Of a DNA stretch of 57,167 bases, positions 40,663-47,613 are shown in pieces (position 1 is the stretch's first letter; every line of letters starts with the position of its first letter). A program made the translations under genes and the position numbers. Below the pieces are notes generated by a model that saw nothing but the letters and a program-made list of their open reading frames with translations, had not been told where the DNA came from and did no database searches. The DNA is from JACPNE01 sp964444465 (lineage in GTDB: Archaea; Nanobdellota; Nanobdellia; SCGC-AAA011-G17; JACPNG01): positions 1 to 57,167 of the forward strand of contig CAYUGZ010000004.1 in the NCBI GenBank assembly GCA_964444465.1, written 5' to 3'.

Positions 40663-41061
40663 TTATTTTAATTTTCCTGAACTCATTAATTCTGTAATAT
40701 CCTCCGCTGATCTATTTGGATTTTTTATTAAATCTGAAGTAGTTCTATGAACGTCTCCCCAAATTTTCTCTGCTTCTCTAACTAAAGCTCCAATTTCAGC
40801 AACCTTAGCTTGAGTTCCTTTACCTTTTAATCTTGCATCCATTCCTAACTCTAATGCTTTCATTCTTTCATTAGAATTTCTTGCTGTTCTAAGAGCTAAT
40901 CCTGCAATATTTGGTTCTTTTTCTTCTAGAGGATCTTTAGTAGAAGCTAATTCAGCTCTTTTATTATCTAACGATCTATTGTACTCTATCTTATTTAATA
41001 TACCATAACCTAAAGCAAAAACTACTCCTAAAGCAGCTGCACCATAAACATATCTCTTCAT
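40663..41061 (-). CDS. Hypothetical single-pass membrane protein
   Basis: A 132-residue protein with one N-terminal membrane helix (residues 5-22, VYGAAALGVVFALGYGI) followed by a charged helical domain that could be coiled coil. No known domain. The start is backed by a canonical GGAGGT ribosome site seven bases before the ATG. It forms a two-gene unit with the gene downstream. Confidence 0.62.
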   Translation of the reverse strand: MKRYVYGAAALGVVFALGYGILNKIEYNRSLDNKRAELASTKDPLEEKEPNIAGLALRTARNSNERMKALELGMDARLKGKGTQAKVAEIGALVREAEKIWGDVHRTTSDLIKNPNRSAEDITELMSSGKLK

Positions 41062-41167
41062 TTTTTACCTCCAAATATTAATATTAAACCATTTCATTAT
41101 ATATAAATCTTTCTATCTGTTACTACTATGAAATAACACCCTAAATAAGAATATTTAAATATAATCG

Positions 41168-41231
41168 ATAGATTTATAAATGATTGATGCACATATTTTT
41201 TAAAGGTTATTATAATTTTGGGGGTCATACA
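41168..41231 (+). promoter_or_regulatory. TFB promoter and leader with GGGGG ribosome site
   Basis: A TATA element (TTTATAAAT, 41172-41180) is followed by about 50 bp of leader ending in GGGGGTCATACA before ATG 41232. The leader and ribosome site decide the start, against the upstream in-frame TTG at 41184. Confidence 0.6.
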
Positions 41232-42143
41232 ATGGCTAGTTATATAAAAAAATGCCCTGAGTGTGGGAGCATAAATTTAAATCACCACAAAGATAAAGGT
41301 GAGATCATTTGTAGAGATTGTGGTTTAGTTCTAGAAGAAAAAATGGTTGATTTTGAGCAAGAATGGAGAGAATTTGACTCAGAACAAGCAGAAAGAGTAA
41401 GAAGAACAGGAGCTCCTTCAACTTGGACAAAGTTTGATAAAGGACTAGGAACAGATATTGGACAAAAAGGAGATATATATAAATTAGAATCAAAAGGAAG
41501 AAATAAATTCTTCAGATTAAGAAAATGGCAATATAGAGTTTCTACAGCTATTGAAAGAAACTTAAAATTAGCTTTAGCTGAGCTTAAGAGAGTAGCTTCT
41601 TACTTAAAACTTCCAAAAAGTGTTGAAGAAGAAGCAGCTAGAATTTATACTTTGGCTGTTCAAAGAGGATTAGTAAGAGGAAGATCAATGGAAAGTGTAG
41701 TTGCAGGGGCATTATATGCTGCTTGTAGAAGACATGAAGTTCCTAGGACTCTAGATGAATTAAGTGAAGCTTCTGGAATAGATAAAAAAGAAATTGGAAG
41801 AACTTATAGATTTGTAACAAGAGAATTAGGAATAAGAATACTTCCAAGCAATCCAGTTGATTATATTCCAAGATTTGCTAGTGCTTTAAGATTAAATCCA
41901 GACACTCAAAGTAAAGCTGTTGAGATTTTAGAAAAAGCTCAAAATTCTGAGTTAACCTCTGGAAGAGGGCCAACAGGAATAGCTGCTGCTTCATTATATG
42001 TTGCTGCTTTAATAAATAATGAAAAGAAAACACAAAGAGAAGTAGCAGACGTAGCTGGAGTAACAGAAGTTACAATAAGAAATAGATACAAAGAATTATT
42101 AAAAAAATTAAAATTAAAAGATCAAATTAAAAAGAAAGAATAA
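41232..42143 (+). CDS. tfb: Transcription initiation factor TFB
   Basis: A 303-residue archaeal homologue of TFIIB that bridges TBP-DNA and RNA polymerase. The N-terminal zinc ribbon has CPECGS (from Cys8) and CRDCGL. The B-reader region (RTGAPSTW) and linker follow. The two cyclin repeats cover about residues 100-200 (SVVAGALYAACRRHEVPRTL) and 200-295 (GPTGIAAASLYVAAL, then a helix-turn-helix QREVADVAGVTEVTIRNRYKEL that reads the BRE). All parts are present. Confidence 0.96.
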   Translation: MASYIKKCPECGSINLNHHKDKGEIICRDCGLVLEEKMVDFEQEWREFDSEQAERVRRTGAPSTWTKFDKGLGTDIGQKGDIYKLESKGRNKFFRLRKWQYRVSTAIERNLKLALAELKRVASYLKLPKSVEEEAARIYTLAVQRGLVRGRSMESVVAGALYAACRRHEVPRTLDELSEASGIDKKEIGRTYRFVTRELGIRILPSNPVDYIPRFASALRLNPDTQSKAVEILEKAQNSELTSGRGPTGIAAASLYVAALINNEKKTQREVADVAGVTEVTIRNRYKELLKKLKLKDQIKKKE

Positions 42144-42177
42144 CTTTTTAAATAATATTTCTTTTTTTATTTTTATA
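42144..42177 (+). terminator. T-rich terminator after TFB
   Basis: T5 followed by a T7/T5 tract directly downstream of the TFB stop, ending immediately before the next start codon. It may serve as terminator and as promoter region of the following gene. Confidence 0.4.
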
Positions 42178-43005
42178 ATGTATAAAGAGAGGGTTATTGA
42201 GACTTTTAAGAATTTAGAATTTCTTTTATTTGTTCCAGATCTAATCTTATTAATATTTACATTTTTATCAGGATTTGTATTTGTTAAGTATAGTGGCGTA
42301 TTAAATCTTTTAACTAATGCAAATAAATTAGCTAGTTCTTTGAGAGTAGCTGATTCAATTGAAGCATTAGCACCAATCTTTACTAGTTTTGTACAAAAAG
42401 ATGTTTTAATAGTATTAATCTATTTATCAATATTTTTTATAGGGGGTTTTGTATTAGGTTCAGGATTGTTAGCTATGAAATTTGGAATGATGAAGGAAGT
42501 AGTAGAGAATAAAAAATTAAGCTTTAAAAAAATGTATGGGTATAGTATGAATTATTTTTGGGAGGTAGTTTGGTTGAGATTAACTATTTTTTTGATTTCT
42601 TTAAGTGTAATAGTCTCATTTGCTGTATTAGTTGGATTGAATGCATTAAACTCTTTTTATCAAGAAACTTTTTTCATATTAATCTCAATATTATTTTTAT
42701 TAACATTAATCTTTCTTAGATTTTTATTATTATTTAGATATCCTGCCTTATTTTTTGATAGAAAAAATTCAACACAAACAATAAAAAGATTATATGATTA
42801 TTTTTTAAAAAATTATAAACATATAATCTTAACTTGGTTAGTAATTTTTGGATTTGGATTATCAATTGTATTGTTAGATCTTTCATTAAATAAGATTACT
42901 ACTGTTAATCTAATAGTTGTATTGATCGCAATAAGATATGTAGTAAATCTAGTATATAATGTATGGAGTGATTTATTTTTATTTTATAATTATAAATTAG
43001 AGTGA
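42178..43005 (+). CDS. Polytopic membrane protein
   Basis: A 275-residue protein with about six membrane helices: residues 16-35, 75-105, 135-160, 165-190, 215-235 and 240-265. The general layout resembles the archaeal and bacterial membrane proteins grouped as DUF7847/GlyMemb-like, but no signature allows a firm name. Conserved charged residues are few, so a transporter role is not evident. It overlaps the 3' end of the RNase Z gene by nine bases (convergent). Confidence 0.65.
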   Translation: MYKERVIETFKNLEFLLFVPDLILLIFTFLSGFVFVKYSGVLNLLTNANKLASSLRVADSIEALAPIFTSFVQKDVLIVLIYLSIFFIGGFVLGSGLLAMKFGMMKEVVENKKLSFKKMYGYSMNYFWEVVWLRLTIFLISLSVIVSFAVLVGLNALNSFYQETFFILISILFLLTLIFLRFLLLFRYPALFFDRKNSTQTIKRLYDYFLKNYKHIILTWLVIFGFGLSIVLLDLSLNKITTVNLIVVLIAIRYVVNLVYNVWSDLFLFYNYKLE

Positions 43006-43887
43006 AACTCTTAGAAAATCTTTTGCTATTTCAACATTCTTAAATATCATAAATGATTCTTTTTTTAATTCATTTAAATCTTTATATCTTTGACTAAAAT
43101 GTGTTAAAATTAATTTTTTAACATTGTTTTTTTTAGCTATTAAAGCAGCTTGTTTTGTTGTCAAATGTTTGTATAATTTAGCCTTTTCTTCTAATTCATC
43201 TTTATAGGTTGCTTCTGTAATCATTAAATCAGAATTTTTAACTAATTTTTGTATGTTTGGACACAAACCTGTATCTGTTATGAATGTTATTTTTTTACCT
43301 TCTTTTATTTTTGTAGCTTGAGAAACTTTAATTTTTTTCTTTTCCCAAGTAATATCTTTTCCTTGTTGCAATTTTTTTAATATAGGGTGAGATTTTAATC
43401 CAAATTTTTTTAGGTAGTTCATATTAATCTTTCTTTTATCTTTCTCTATAAATGAATATCCTAAACAAGGTATAACATGATTTAATTTTAATGCTTCTAA
43501 TTTGAAATCTTCATTTTCAAAAAAATCTTTTTTATTAATCTCTTTTATTGTATAATCTATGCCTATTTTATAATTGAAACCTTTAAACATATTTTCAAAA
43601 TATTTTTTTGATCCTTTAGGACCATAGATCTCTAAAACATTGTGATAATGATGTTTTTCTAAACTTTGTATCAACCCAGGCAATCCCAAAACATGGTCTC
43701 CATGCCAATGGCTTATCAAAACTTTGGTAACTTTAGTTATAGGAATTTTAGCTATTCTAAACTGTTTTTGAGTTCCTTCCCCACAGTCAACTAATATTCC
43801 TTCATTTTTATAACATAACAAAGTAGCAGAATGATTTCTATCTTCAGTTGGAATCATTGATCCAGTTCCTAAGAATATAAGCTCCAT
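42997..43887 (-). CDS. rnz: Ribonuclease Z (tRNA 3' endonuclease)
   Basis: A 296-residue short-form RNase Z that cuts precursor tRNA after the discriminator base so that CCA can be added, as all tRNAs here need. The metallo-beta-lactamase motif is His60-x-His62-x-Asp64-His65. The DRNHSA segment near the start, the flexible-arm region (residues 150-185), the TDTG loop and the last His in LTHFSQRY are all typical. The enzyme appears complete. Confidence 0.94.
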   Translation of the reverse strand: MELIFLGTGSMIPTEDRNHSATLLCYKNEGILVDCGEGTQKQFRIAKIPITKVTKVLISHWHGDHVLGLPGLIQSLEKHHYHNVLEIYGPKGSKKYFENMFKGFNYKIGIDYTIKEINKKDFFENEDFKLEALKLNHVIPCLGYSFIEKDKRKINMNYLKKFGLKSHPILKKLQQGKDITWEKKKIKVSQATKIKEGKKITFITDTGLCPNIQKLVKNSDLMITEATYKDELEEKAKLYKHLTTKQAALIAKKNNVKKLILTHFSQRYKDLNELKKESFMIFKNVEIAKDFLRVSL

Positions 43888-43936
43888 AACATCATTAATA
43901 ATAAGCTTTTTAAATAGTTTTTTATTAAGAGAGATT

Positions 43937-44488
43937 ATGGCAACTAAAGAAAAAAACCAAAGGACTAAGAAGGTAAAAGCTGTATTTTCAAGAGAAAAAA
44001 TAATAGCTGAAGATACAAGTGAATCTAGAAGTCTCTATGATCAAAGTAGATTTGGAGAATTACAAGAAGGAAAGTTCTACTATTCTTTAGTTGAGGGATT
44101 ATATTTAATAGAAAAGAAAAAATTAGAAGCTATAGATAGTAAAAAAAAGAAATTAAAAGTTGATGATTTCATCAAAAAAGCTAGAAAGATAGAATCTAAT
44201 TTTTGGATAAGATATATTGTATTTAGAGACATGAGGGATAGAGGTTATATCATAAAAACAGCATTAAAATTTGGTGCTGATTTTAGAGTTTATGATAGAG
44301 GTGTTAAACCAGGACAAGATCATGCCAAATGGATTCTTTATCCAATACATGAAGCTACAACTTTAACATGGTATGAATTTTCAGCTAAAAATAGAGTTGC
44401 TCATAGCACAAAAAAAAATTTATTGATAGGTATTGTAGATGACGAAAATGATGTAACCTACTATAATGTTTCTTGGACTCGTCCTTAA
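43937..44488 (+). CDS. endA: tRNA-splicing endonuclease
   Basis: A 183-residue homotetramer-type (alpha4) tRNA intron endonuclease that cuts bulge-helix-bulge RNA. The catalytic triad fits Tyr119 (FRVYDRG), His129 (DHAKWILYP) and Lys159 or Lys160 (AHSTKKNLL). The N-terminal domain ends near residue 85. Length and motif order match the small archaeal form. The tRNAs in this window have no introns, so substrates must be elsewhere, such as rRNA or other tRNAs. Confidence 0.94.
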   Translation: MATKEKNQRTKKVKAVFSREKIIAEDTSESRSLYDQSRFGELQEGKFYYSLVEGLYLIEKKKLEAIDSKKKKLKVDDFIKKARKIESNFWIRYIVFRDMRDRGYIIKTALKFGADFRVYDRGVKPGQDHAKWILYPIHEATTLTWYEFSAKNRVAHSTKKNLLIGIVDDENDVTYYNVSWTRP

Positions 44489-44542
44489 TCAGTATGATGC
44501 ATTTTGATAAACTATTTATAACCTTGATTTCTATAAAAAAGA

Positions 44543-45424
44543 ATGAATGATGTCAGAAGTAAAGTTTTAAGTATAGTTCAGATGAATGGCCCAATACTGC
44601 CAGTAAAGATCTCTAAAGTCATAAATCAAAATATATTATTTACTTCTGCTATTTTATCTGAATTGATAGATCGAAAACAAGTATTATTATCTAAAGCTAA
44701 AGTTGGTGGAAGTCCTGTTTATTATATTAAAGGGCAAGAAGAAAGATTACAAATGTTATATGAATATTTAGAAAATGCATTAAAAAAAACTTATAATATC
44801 TTAAAAGAAAAAAAAATTTTGAAAGATTCTAAGTGTGAACCATGGCAAAGGGTAGCATTAAGAGAGATGAAAGACTTCGCTGTTCAAATTGAGGATAATA
44901 ACGAATTATTCTGGAGATGGTATCTAACAAAAGAAGAAGATGCTAAACAAATTATAGAAGATTTAAAACCTAAAGAAAAGATAGATCTAAAGAAAGAAAT
45001 TAAAGTAGAAGTTAAAGAAGAGAGAGTAGAAGAAAAGCCAAAAAAAGAAGTTAAAGAATTAGTTAAAGAAAAACCTAATGTAGAAAAACCAAAAATAAAA
45101 AAAACTAATAAAAAATCAGATCCTGAAATCTTAAATAAAATTCAAAATTATTTTAATCAAAATAATATAAAAATAAATCAAGAAGAGGTAATAAAAAGGA
45201 ATAAAGAATTTAATTATAGTTTAGAAGTAGATAGTGTTGTAGGAAAAGTAACATTTTTTTGTAAAATAAAAATAAAAAAGAGAGTTAGTGATGGAGATTT
45301 AAGTTTAGCTATGAATGAAGCTAAGGGTAAACAATCTTTATTTTTAAGTGAAGGTGATTTAACAAAAAAGGCTACAGAATTCTTAGAAAAAGAAAAAGGG
45401 AATATAATTTTTAAAAAATTATGA
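44543..45424 (+). CDS. Winged-helix plus PD-(D/E)xK-like domain protein
   Basis: A 293-residue protein: an N-terminal winged helix (about 1-65, ILPVKISKVINQNILFTSAILSELIDRKQVLLS), a helical region, a Lys/Glu linker (about 145-195), and a C-terminal domain with the strand/helix pattern of restriction-endonuclease-like folds (YSLEVDSVVGKVTFFCKIKIKKRVSDGDLSLAMNEA). There the Glu and Cys-Lys-x-Lys positions could be a degenerate active site. I recall similar architecture in DPANN archaea, but no function is established. The TATA element TTTATAAC lies about 22-29 bp before ATG, so the transcript is probably leaderless. Confidence 0.65.
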   Translation: MNDVRSKVLSIVQMNGPILPVKISKVINQNILFTSAILSELIDRKQVLLSKAKVGGSPVYYIKGQEERLQMLYEYLENALKKTYNILKEKKILKDSKCEPWQRVALREMKDFAVQIEDNNELFWRWYLTKEEDAKQIIEDLKPKEKIDLKKEIKVEVKEERVEEKPKKEVKELVKEKPNVEKPKIKKTNKKSDPEILNKIQNYFNQNNIKINQEEVIKRNKEFNYSLEVDSVVGKVTFFCKIKIKKRVSDGDLSLAMNEAKGKQSLFLSEGDLTKKATEFLEKEKGNIIFKKL

Positions 45425-45427
45425 AAA

Positions 45428-45437
45428 GGTTTATAAA
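45428..45437 (+). promoter_or_regulatory. S17e/Alba promoter TATA element
   Basis: GTTTATAAAT begins four bases after the upstream stop codon and 31 bp before the S17e ATG. Transcription would start close to that ATG, giving a leaderless first gene. Confidence 0.55.
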
Positions 45438-45458
45438 TACTCTATCAAAGATAAATTT

Positions 45459-45653
45459 ATGGGTAGAATAAAGACTAAGTTGATCAAAAGAACAGTAAAA
45501 AAATTGATTAATGAACATAGGGAGAAATTCACTGATAAATTTGACGATAACAAAAAATCAGTAGTAGAATTATTAGAAGTAGAATCTAAAAAACTTAGAA
45601 ATATTGTAGCAGGATATTTAACTAAATTAAAAAAGAGAGAAAAAGAAATTTAA
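45459..45653 (+). CDS. rps17e: Ribosomal protein S17e
   Basis: A 64-residue small-subunit protein of the archaeal/eukaryotic set. MGRIKTKLIKRTVKKLI, then FTDKFDDNKKSVVELLEVESKKLRNIVAGYLTKL fit S17e throughout. It is followed after 15 bp by Alba with a GGGGGG ribosome site, so the two are cotranscribed. Confidence 0.94.
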   Translation: MGRIKTKLIKRTVKKLINEHREKFTDKFDDNKKSVVELLEVESKKLRNIVAGYLTKLKKREKEI

Positions 45654-45668
45654 TTGGGGGGATAAAAA

Positions 45669-45959
45669 ATGGCAGAGTCAACAGATGACCATACTGTTTT
45701 TATTGGGAACAAACCATTTATGAACTATGTTACTGGTGTAGTAATGCAGTTTACAACACAAGGGGCAAGTGAAGTAATCATCAAGTCTAGGGGTAAATTT
45801 ATTAGTAGGGCTGTAGATGTAGCAGAAGTGGCTGCAAAGAGATTTCTTGAAGGAAATGTATTAGTAAAAGATATAACAATAAATAGTGAAGAATTTGATA
45901 ATAAAGAAGGAAAAAAAGTAAGAGTAAGTAGTATAGAGATCACATTAGGAAAGAAATAA
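45669..45959 (+). CDS. albA: DNA/RNA-binding protein Alba
   Basis: A 96-residue chromatin protein binding DNA or RNA as a dimer. The family features are FIGNKPFMNYVTGVV near residues 11-25, where a Lys is the site acetylated in some Alba proteins, KSRGKFISRAVDVAEVAAKRFL, and the C-terminal strand pair with the beta-hairpin NSEEFDNKEGKKVRVSSIEITL. Translation is from a GGGGGG site nine bases before ATG. Confidence 0.95.
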   Translation: MAESTDDHTVFIGNKPFMNYVTGVVMQFTTQGASEVIIKSRGKFISRAVDVAEVAAKRFLEGNVLVKDITINSEEFDNKEGKKVRVSSIEITLGKK

Positions 45960-46031
45960 ATCTAGATTGTTAATTAAGTATGGAAGAACACCATAATTCT
46001 TTAGTTTTAAATAATAATATAATAATTAATA

Positions 46032-46096
46032 AAATCAAAGTCTTTATATATCTCATATGTGTATTAGTTATGTATTGTATGTATGCAAGATGTACA
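46032..46096 (+). repeat. 65-bp direct repeat, copy 1 (promoter-like)
   Basis: Identical to 46124-46188 except one base (64 of 65). It contains a TATA-like CTTTATATA and a downstream TATGTATGCA region. The copies are offset by 92 bp, with a 27-bp spacer. Confidence 0.9.
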
Positions 46097-46123
46097 TAAT
46101 CTAATAGATACTAAAGACAAATG

Positions 46124-46188
46124 AAATCAAAGTCTTTATATATCTCATATGTGTATTAGTTGTGTATTGTATGTATGCAAGATGTACA
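46124..46188 (+). repeat. 65-bp direct repeat, copy 2 (promoter-like)
   Basis: Second copy, ending 21 bp before the GTG start of the ribbon-helix-helix gene. Its TATA-like element (about 46134-46142) lies about 70 bp upstream of that start and would give a leader of about 45 bases with the GAGGGGTG ribosome site. Confidence 0.9.
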
Positions 46189-46209
46189 ATCAGGTAGAGG
46201 GGTGCAAAT

Positions 46210-46380
46210 GTGGCTATAAGAAAGAGAGTTCAAGTCTCTTTTACAGAAAGACAGTGGCAACTTGTTGAAAAACTTAGAGGGGAATTAGGTGAAGGAGATG
46301 CAGATATAGTTAGAAATATCGTTCTTCTTTGGTTAAATGAAAAATCATTTGTATCAACATCAGCTAAAAATAAAAAATAA
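46210..46380 (+). CDS. Ribbon-helix-helix DNA-binding protein
   Basis: A 56-residue protein starting at GTG (46210), placed by the ribosome site GAGGGGTG ending five bases upstream. The sequence begins AIRKRVQVSFTERQWQLVEKL and continues with GDADIVRNIVLLWLNEKS. This is the strand-helix-helix of the CopG/Arc fold, with the basic strand residues that enter the DNA major groove. Such proteins often repress their own operon and can be antitoxins. The second gene starts 12 bp later, and two copies of a promoter-like unit precede it. Confidence 0.8.
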   Translation: MAIRKRVQVSFTERQWQLVEKLRGELGEGDADIVRNIVLLWLNEKSFVSTSAKNKK

Positions 46381-46392
46381 ATGGGGGTTAAA

Positions 46393-46602
46393 ATGGCATA
46401 CACAAGAACAGCATTTTTTGAAAATGGGGAAAAATTTGAGATAGAATATCCAGAAGATAAGGACATGAAAGCAGCTGAGTCAGCTATAGAAGAGGAAAGA
46501 AGAAGAAATCTCGAAAGAAAGAAACAAATGGATAATATTATTGAAGGAATGGATAAAATTATTTCCAATTTAGCTTCAATGAAAAAAGAATTAGAGATAT
46601 AA
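46393..46602 (+). CDS. Small coiled-coil partner of the RHH protein
   Basis: A 69-residue protein. ATG at 46393 is chosen over that at 46381 because GGGGGTT (46383-46389) is then the ribosome site. An N-terminal strand pair (TRTAFFENGEKFEIEYPEDK) is followed by a long amphipathic helix (AAESAIEEERRRNLERKKQ and on) suited to a coiled coil. No known toxin motif is seen. It is cotranscribed with the RHH gene and probably interacts with it. Confidence 0.65.
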   Translation: MAYTRTAFFENGEKFEIEYPEDKDMKAAESAIEEERRRNLERKKQMDNIIEGMDKIISNLASMKKELEI

Positions 46603-46658
46603 TATTCAATTAACTATTCATTTATTGCATCTTTAGTATTAACTAAGTTAGAATAACT

Positions 46659-46732
46659 TGCCTCTGGGCGGATTTGAACCGCCGATATCCAGCTCATGAG
46701 ACTGGCGTTCTACCGGGCTAAACTACAGAGGC
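46659..46732 (-). tRNA. tRNA with CAU anticodon, probably elongator Met
   Basis: A complete 74-nt cloverleaf on the minus strand: acceptor GCCTCTG/CAGAGGC with discriminator A, D stem GTTT/GAAC, anticodon stem CCAGT/GCTGG with loop CTCATGA, T stem GGCGG/CCGCC with loop TTCAAAT. The anticodon stem lacks the three G-C pairs of the initiator, so elongator Met is most likely. A tRNA-Ile with modified CAU cannot be excluded from the gene alone. Confidence 0.92.
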
Positions 46733-46752
46733 ATAATACAAAAAGAATTAAT

Positions 46753-47166
46753 TTATTTTAAAAGACTTTTGATTTTAGAAGCTATTTCTTGAGATTCTTT
46801 TTCATTGAAATCTTTCTTATTTAAAATAAAAGAATGCCCATCACCTTTAAATCTAGGAATTAAATGTACATGTGTGTGAAATATAACTTGTCCAGCAACT
46901 TCATTAATATTAGAATGAATATTCATTCCATCCGCATTAGTTGCTTTCATAATAACATTCCCAACTTTTTTTATGATTAAACTAAGTTTTTTCAAAGCTT
47001 TATCTTTATCTTCTAAAAAATTTTTAGAGTGTCTTTTAGGAATGATTAATGTATGACCTTTGTTAATTGGAAATTTATCTAAAAAAGCAATTATAGATTC
47101 ATCTTCATAAACAATATCTGAAGAAACTTCTTTACTTACAATCTTACAAAATAAACAATCTTTCAT
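46753..47166 (-). CDS. HIT-family nucleotide hydrolase
   Basis: A 137-residue histidine-triad protein of Hint type. CLFCKIV at the start is the usual zinc-like pair, and HTHVHLIPRF (His97, His99, His101) is the catalytic triad. It hydrolyses adenosine nucleotide conjugates in related proteins; the natural substrate is not known here. The gene starts only seven bases from the end of the tRNA-Ala-like locus on the same strand. Confidence 0.92.
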   Translation of the reverse strand: MKDCLFCKIVSKEVSSDIVYEDESIIAFLDKFPINKGHTLIIPKRHSKNFLEDKDKALKKLSLIIKKVGNVIMKATNADGMNIHSNINEVAGQVIFHTHVHLIPRFKGDGHSFILNKKDFNEKESQEIASKIKSLLK

Positions 47167-47172
47167 TTTAAT

Positions 47173-47245
47173 TGGACCATCGAGATTCTAACTCAATATA
47201 CTCACATTGCCAATGTGATGATCTACCAAGCTGAGCTACTAGCAC
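47173..47245 (-). tRNA. Degenerate tRNA-Ala(GGC)-like gene
   Basis: On the minus strand the anticodon arm is perfect (TCACA/TGTGA, loop TTGGCAA, anticodon GGC). The D loop keeps its Gly-Gly-type GG, and a G3-U70 pair with discriminator A73 fits alanine identity. But pairs 2-71 (T-C) and 7-66 (G-A) of the acceptor stem do not pair, the D stem has a C-T mismatch at 11-24, the T loop reads TTAGAAT with A for the invariant C56, and one base is missing between T arm and acceptor stem. It is either a decayed gene, an assembly artefact, or an unusual functional tRNA. Confidence 0.55.
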
Positions 47246-47310
47246 TTTATATATTTTATTAAAAAATTAATCTCAAAAAACATTATAAATAATAAGATAT
47301 TTCATTTGAG

Positions 47311-47613
47311 ATGGTTAGAAAAATAGTTAAGACATTGTTAGATAAAACAGAAATAGATGAAAAAATAATTGGTGCGTCAGGGAAAGTAAAAAAAGAGATA
47401 AGAAAACACATAATCACAGCAGTATTGGCTGCATTTGGATTTTTAATAGCTTTATCTTGGAGAGACGCAATACAAGCTGTCATTAATGATCTATTATTTA
47501 AGTTTAATTTAACTCAAGAGAGTTATATCTTTAAGTTTGTTGCAGCTATCATAATAACAATATTTTCTGTAGCGGGAATAATATTCTTTGCTAAGTTCGA
47601 AGAAAAAGATTGA
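47311..47613 (+). CDS. DUF5654-type small membrane protein
   Basis: A 100-residue protein with a basic N-terminal helix, then two membrane helices (about residues 38-60, HIITAVLAAFGFLIALSW; and 75-97, YIFKFVAAIIITIFSVAGIIFF). The ALSWRDAIQA turn between them is typical of DUF5654, an archaeal family of unknown function. A TATA-like element ATTATAAAT lies about 27 bp upstream. Confidence 0.72.
   Translation: MVRKIVKTLLDKTEIDEKIIGASGKVKKEIRKHIITAVLAAFGFLIALSWRDAIQAVINDLLFKFNLTQESYIFKFVAAIIITIFSVAGIIFFAKFEEKD

Noticed and set aside
41184..41231. TFB starting at TTG 41184
   Set aside because: The GGGGG site immediately before ATG 41232 and the TATA position favour the later start, and the zinc ribbon begins as usual just after it.
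46208..46219. The ATG at 46208 as start of the small gene before 46381
   Set aside because: It reads ATG TGG CTA TAA and stops at once. The GTG overlapping it at 46210 opens the ribbon-helix-helix frame.
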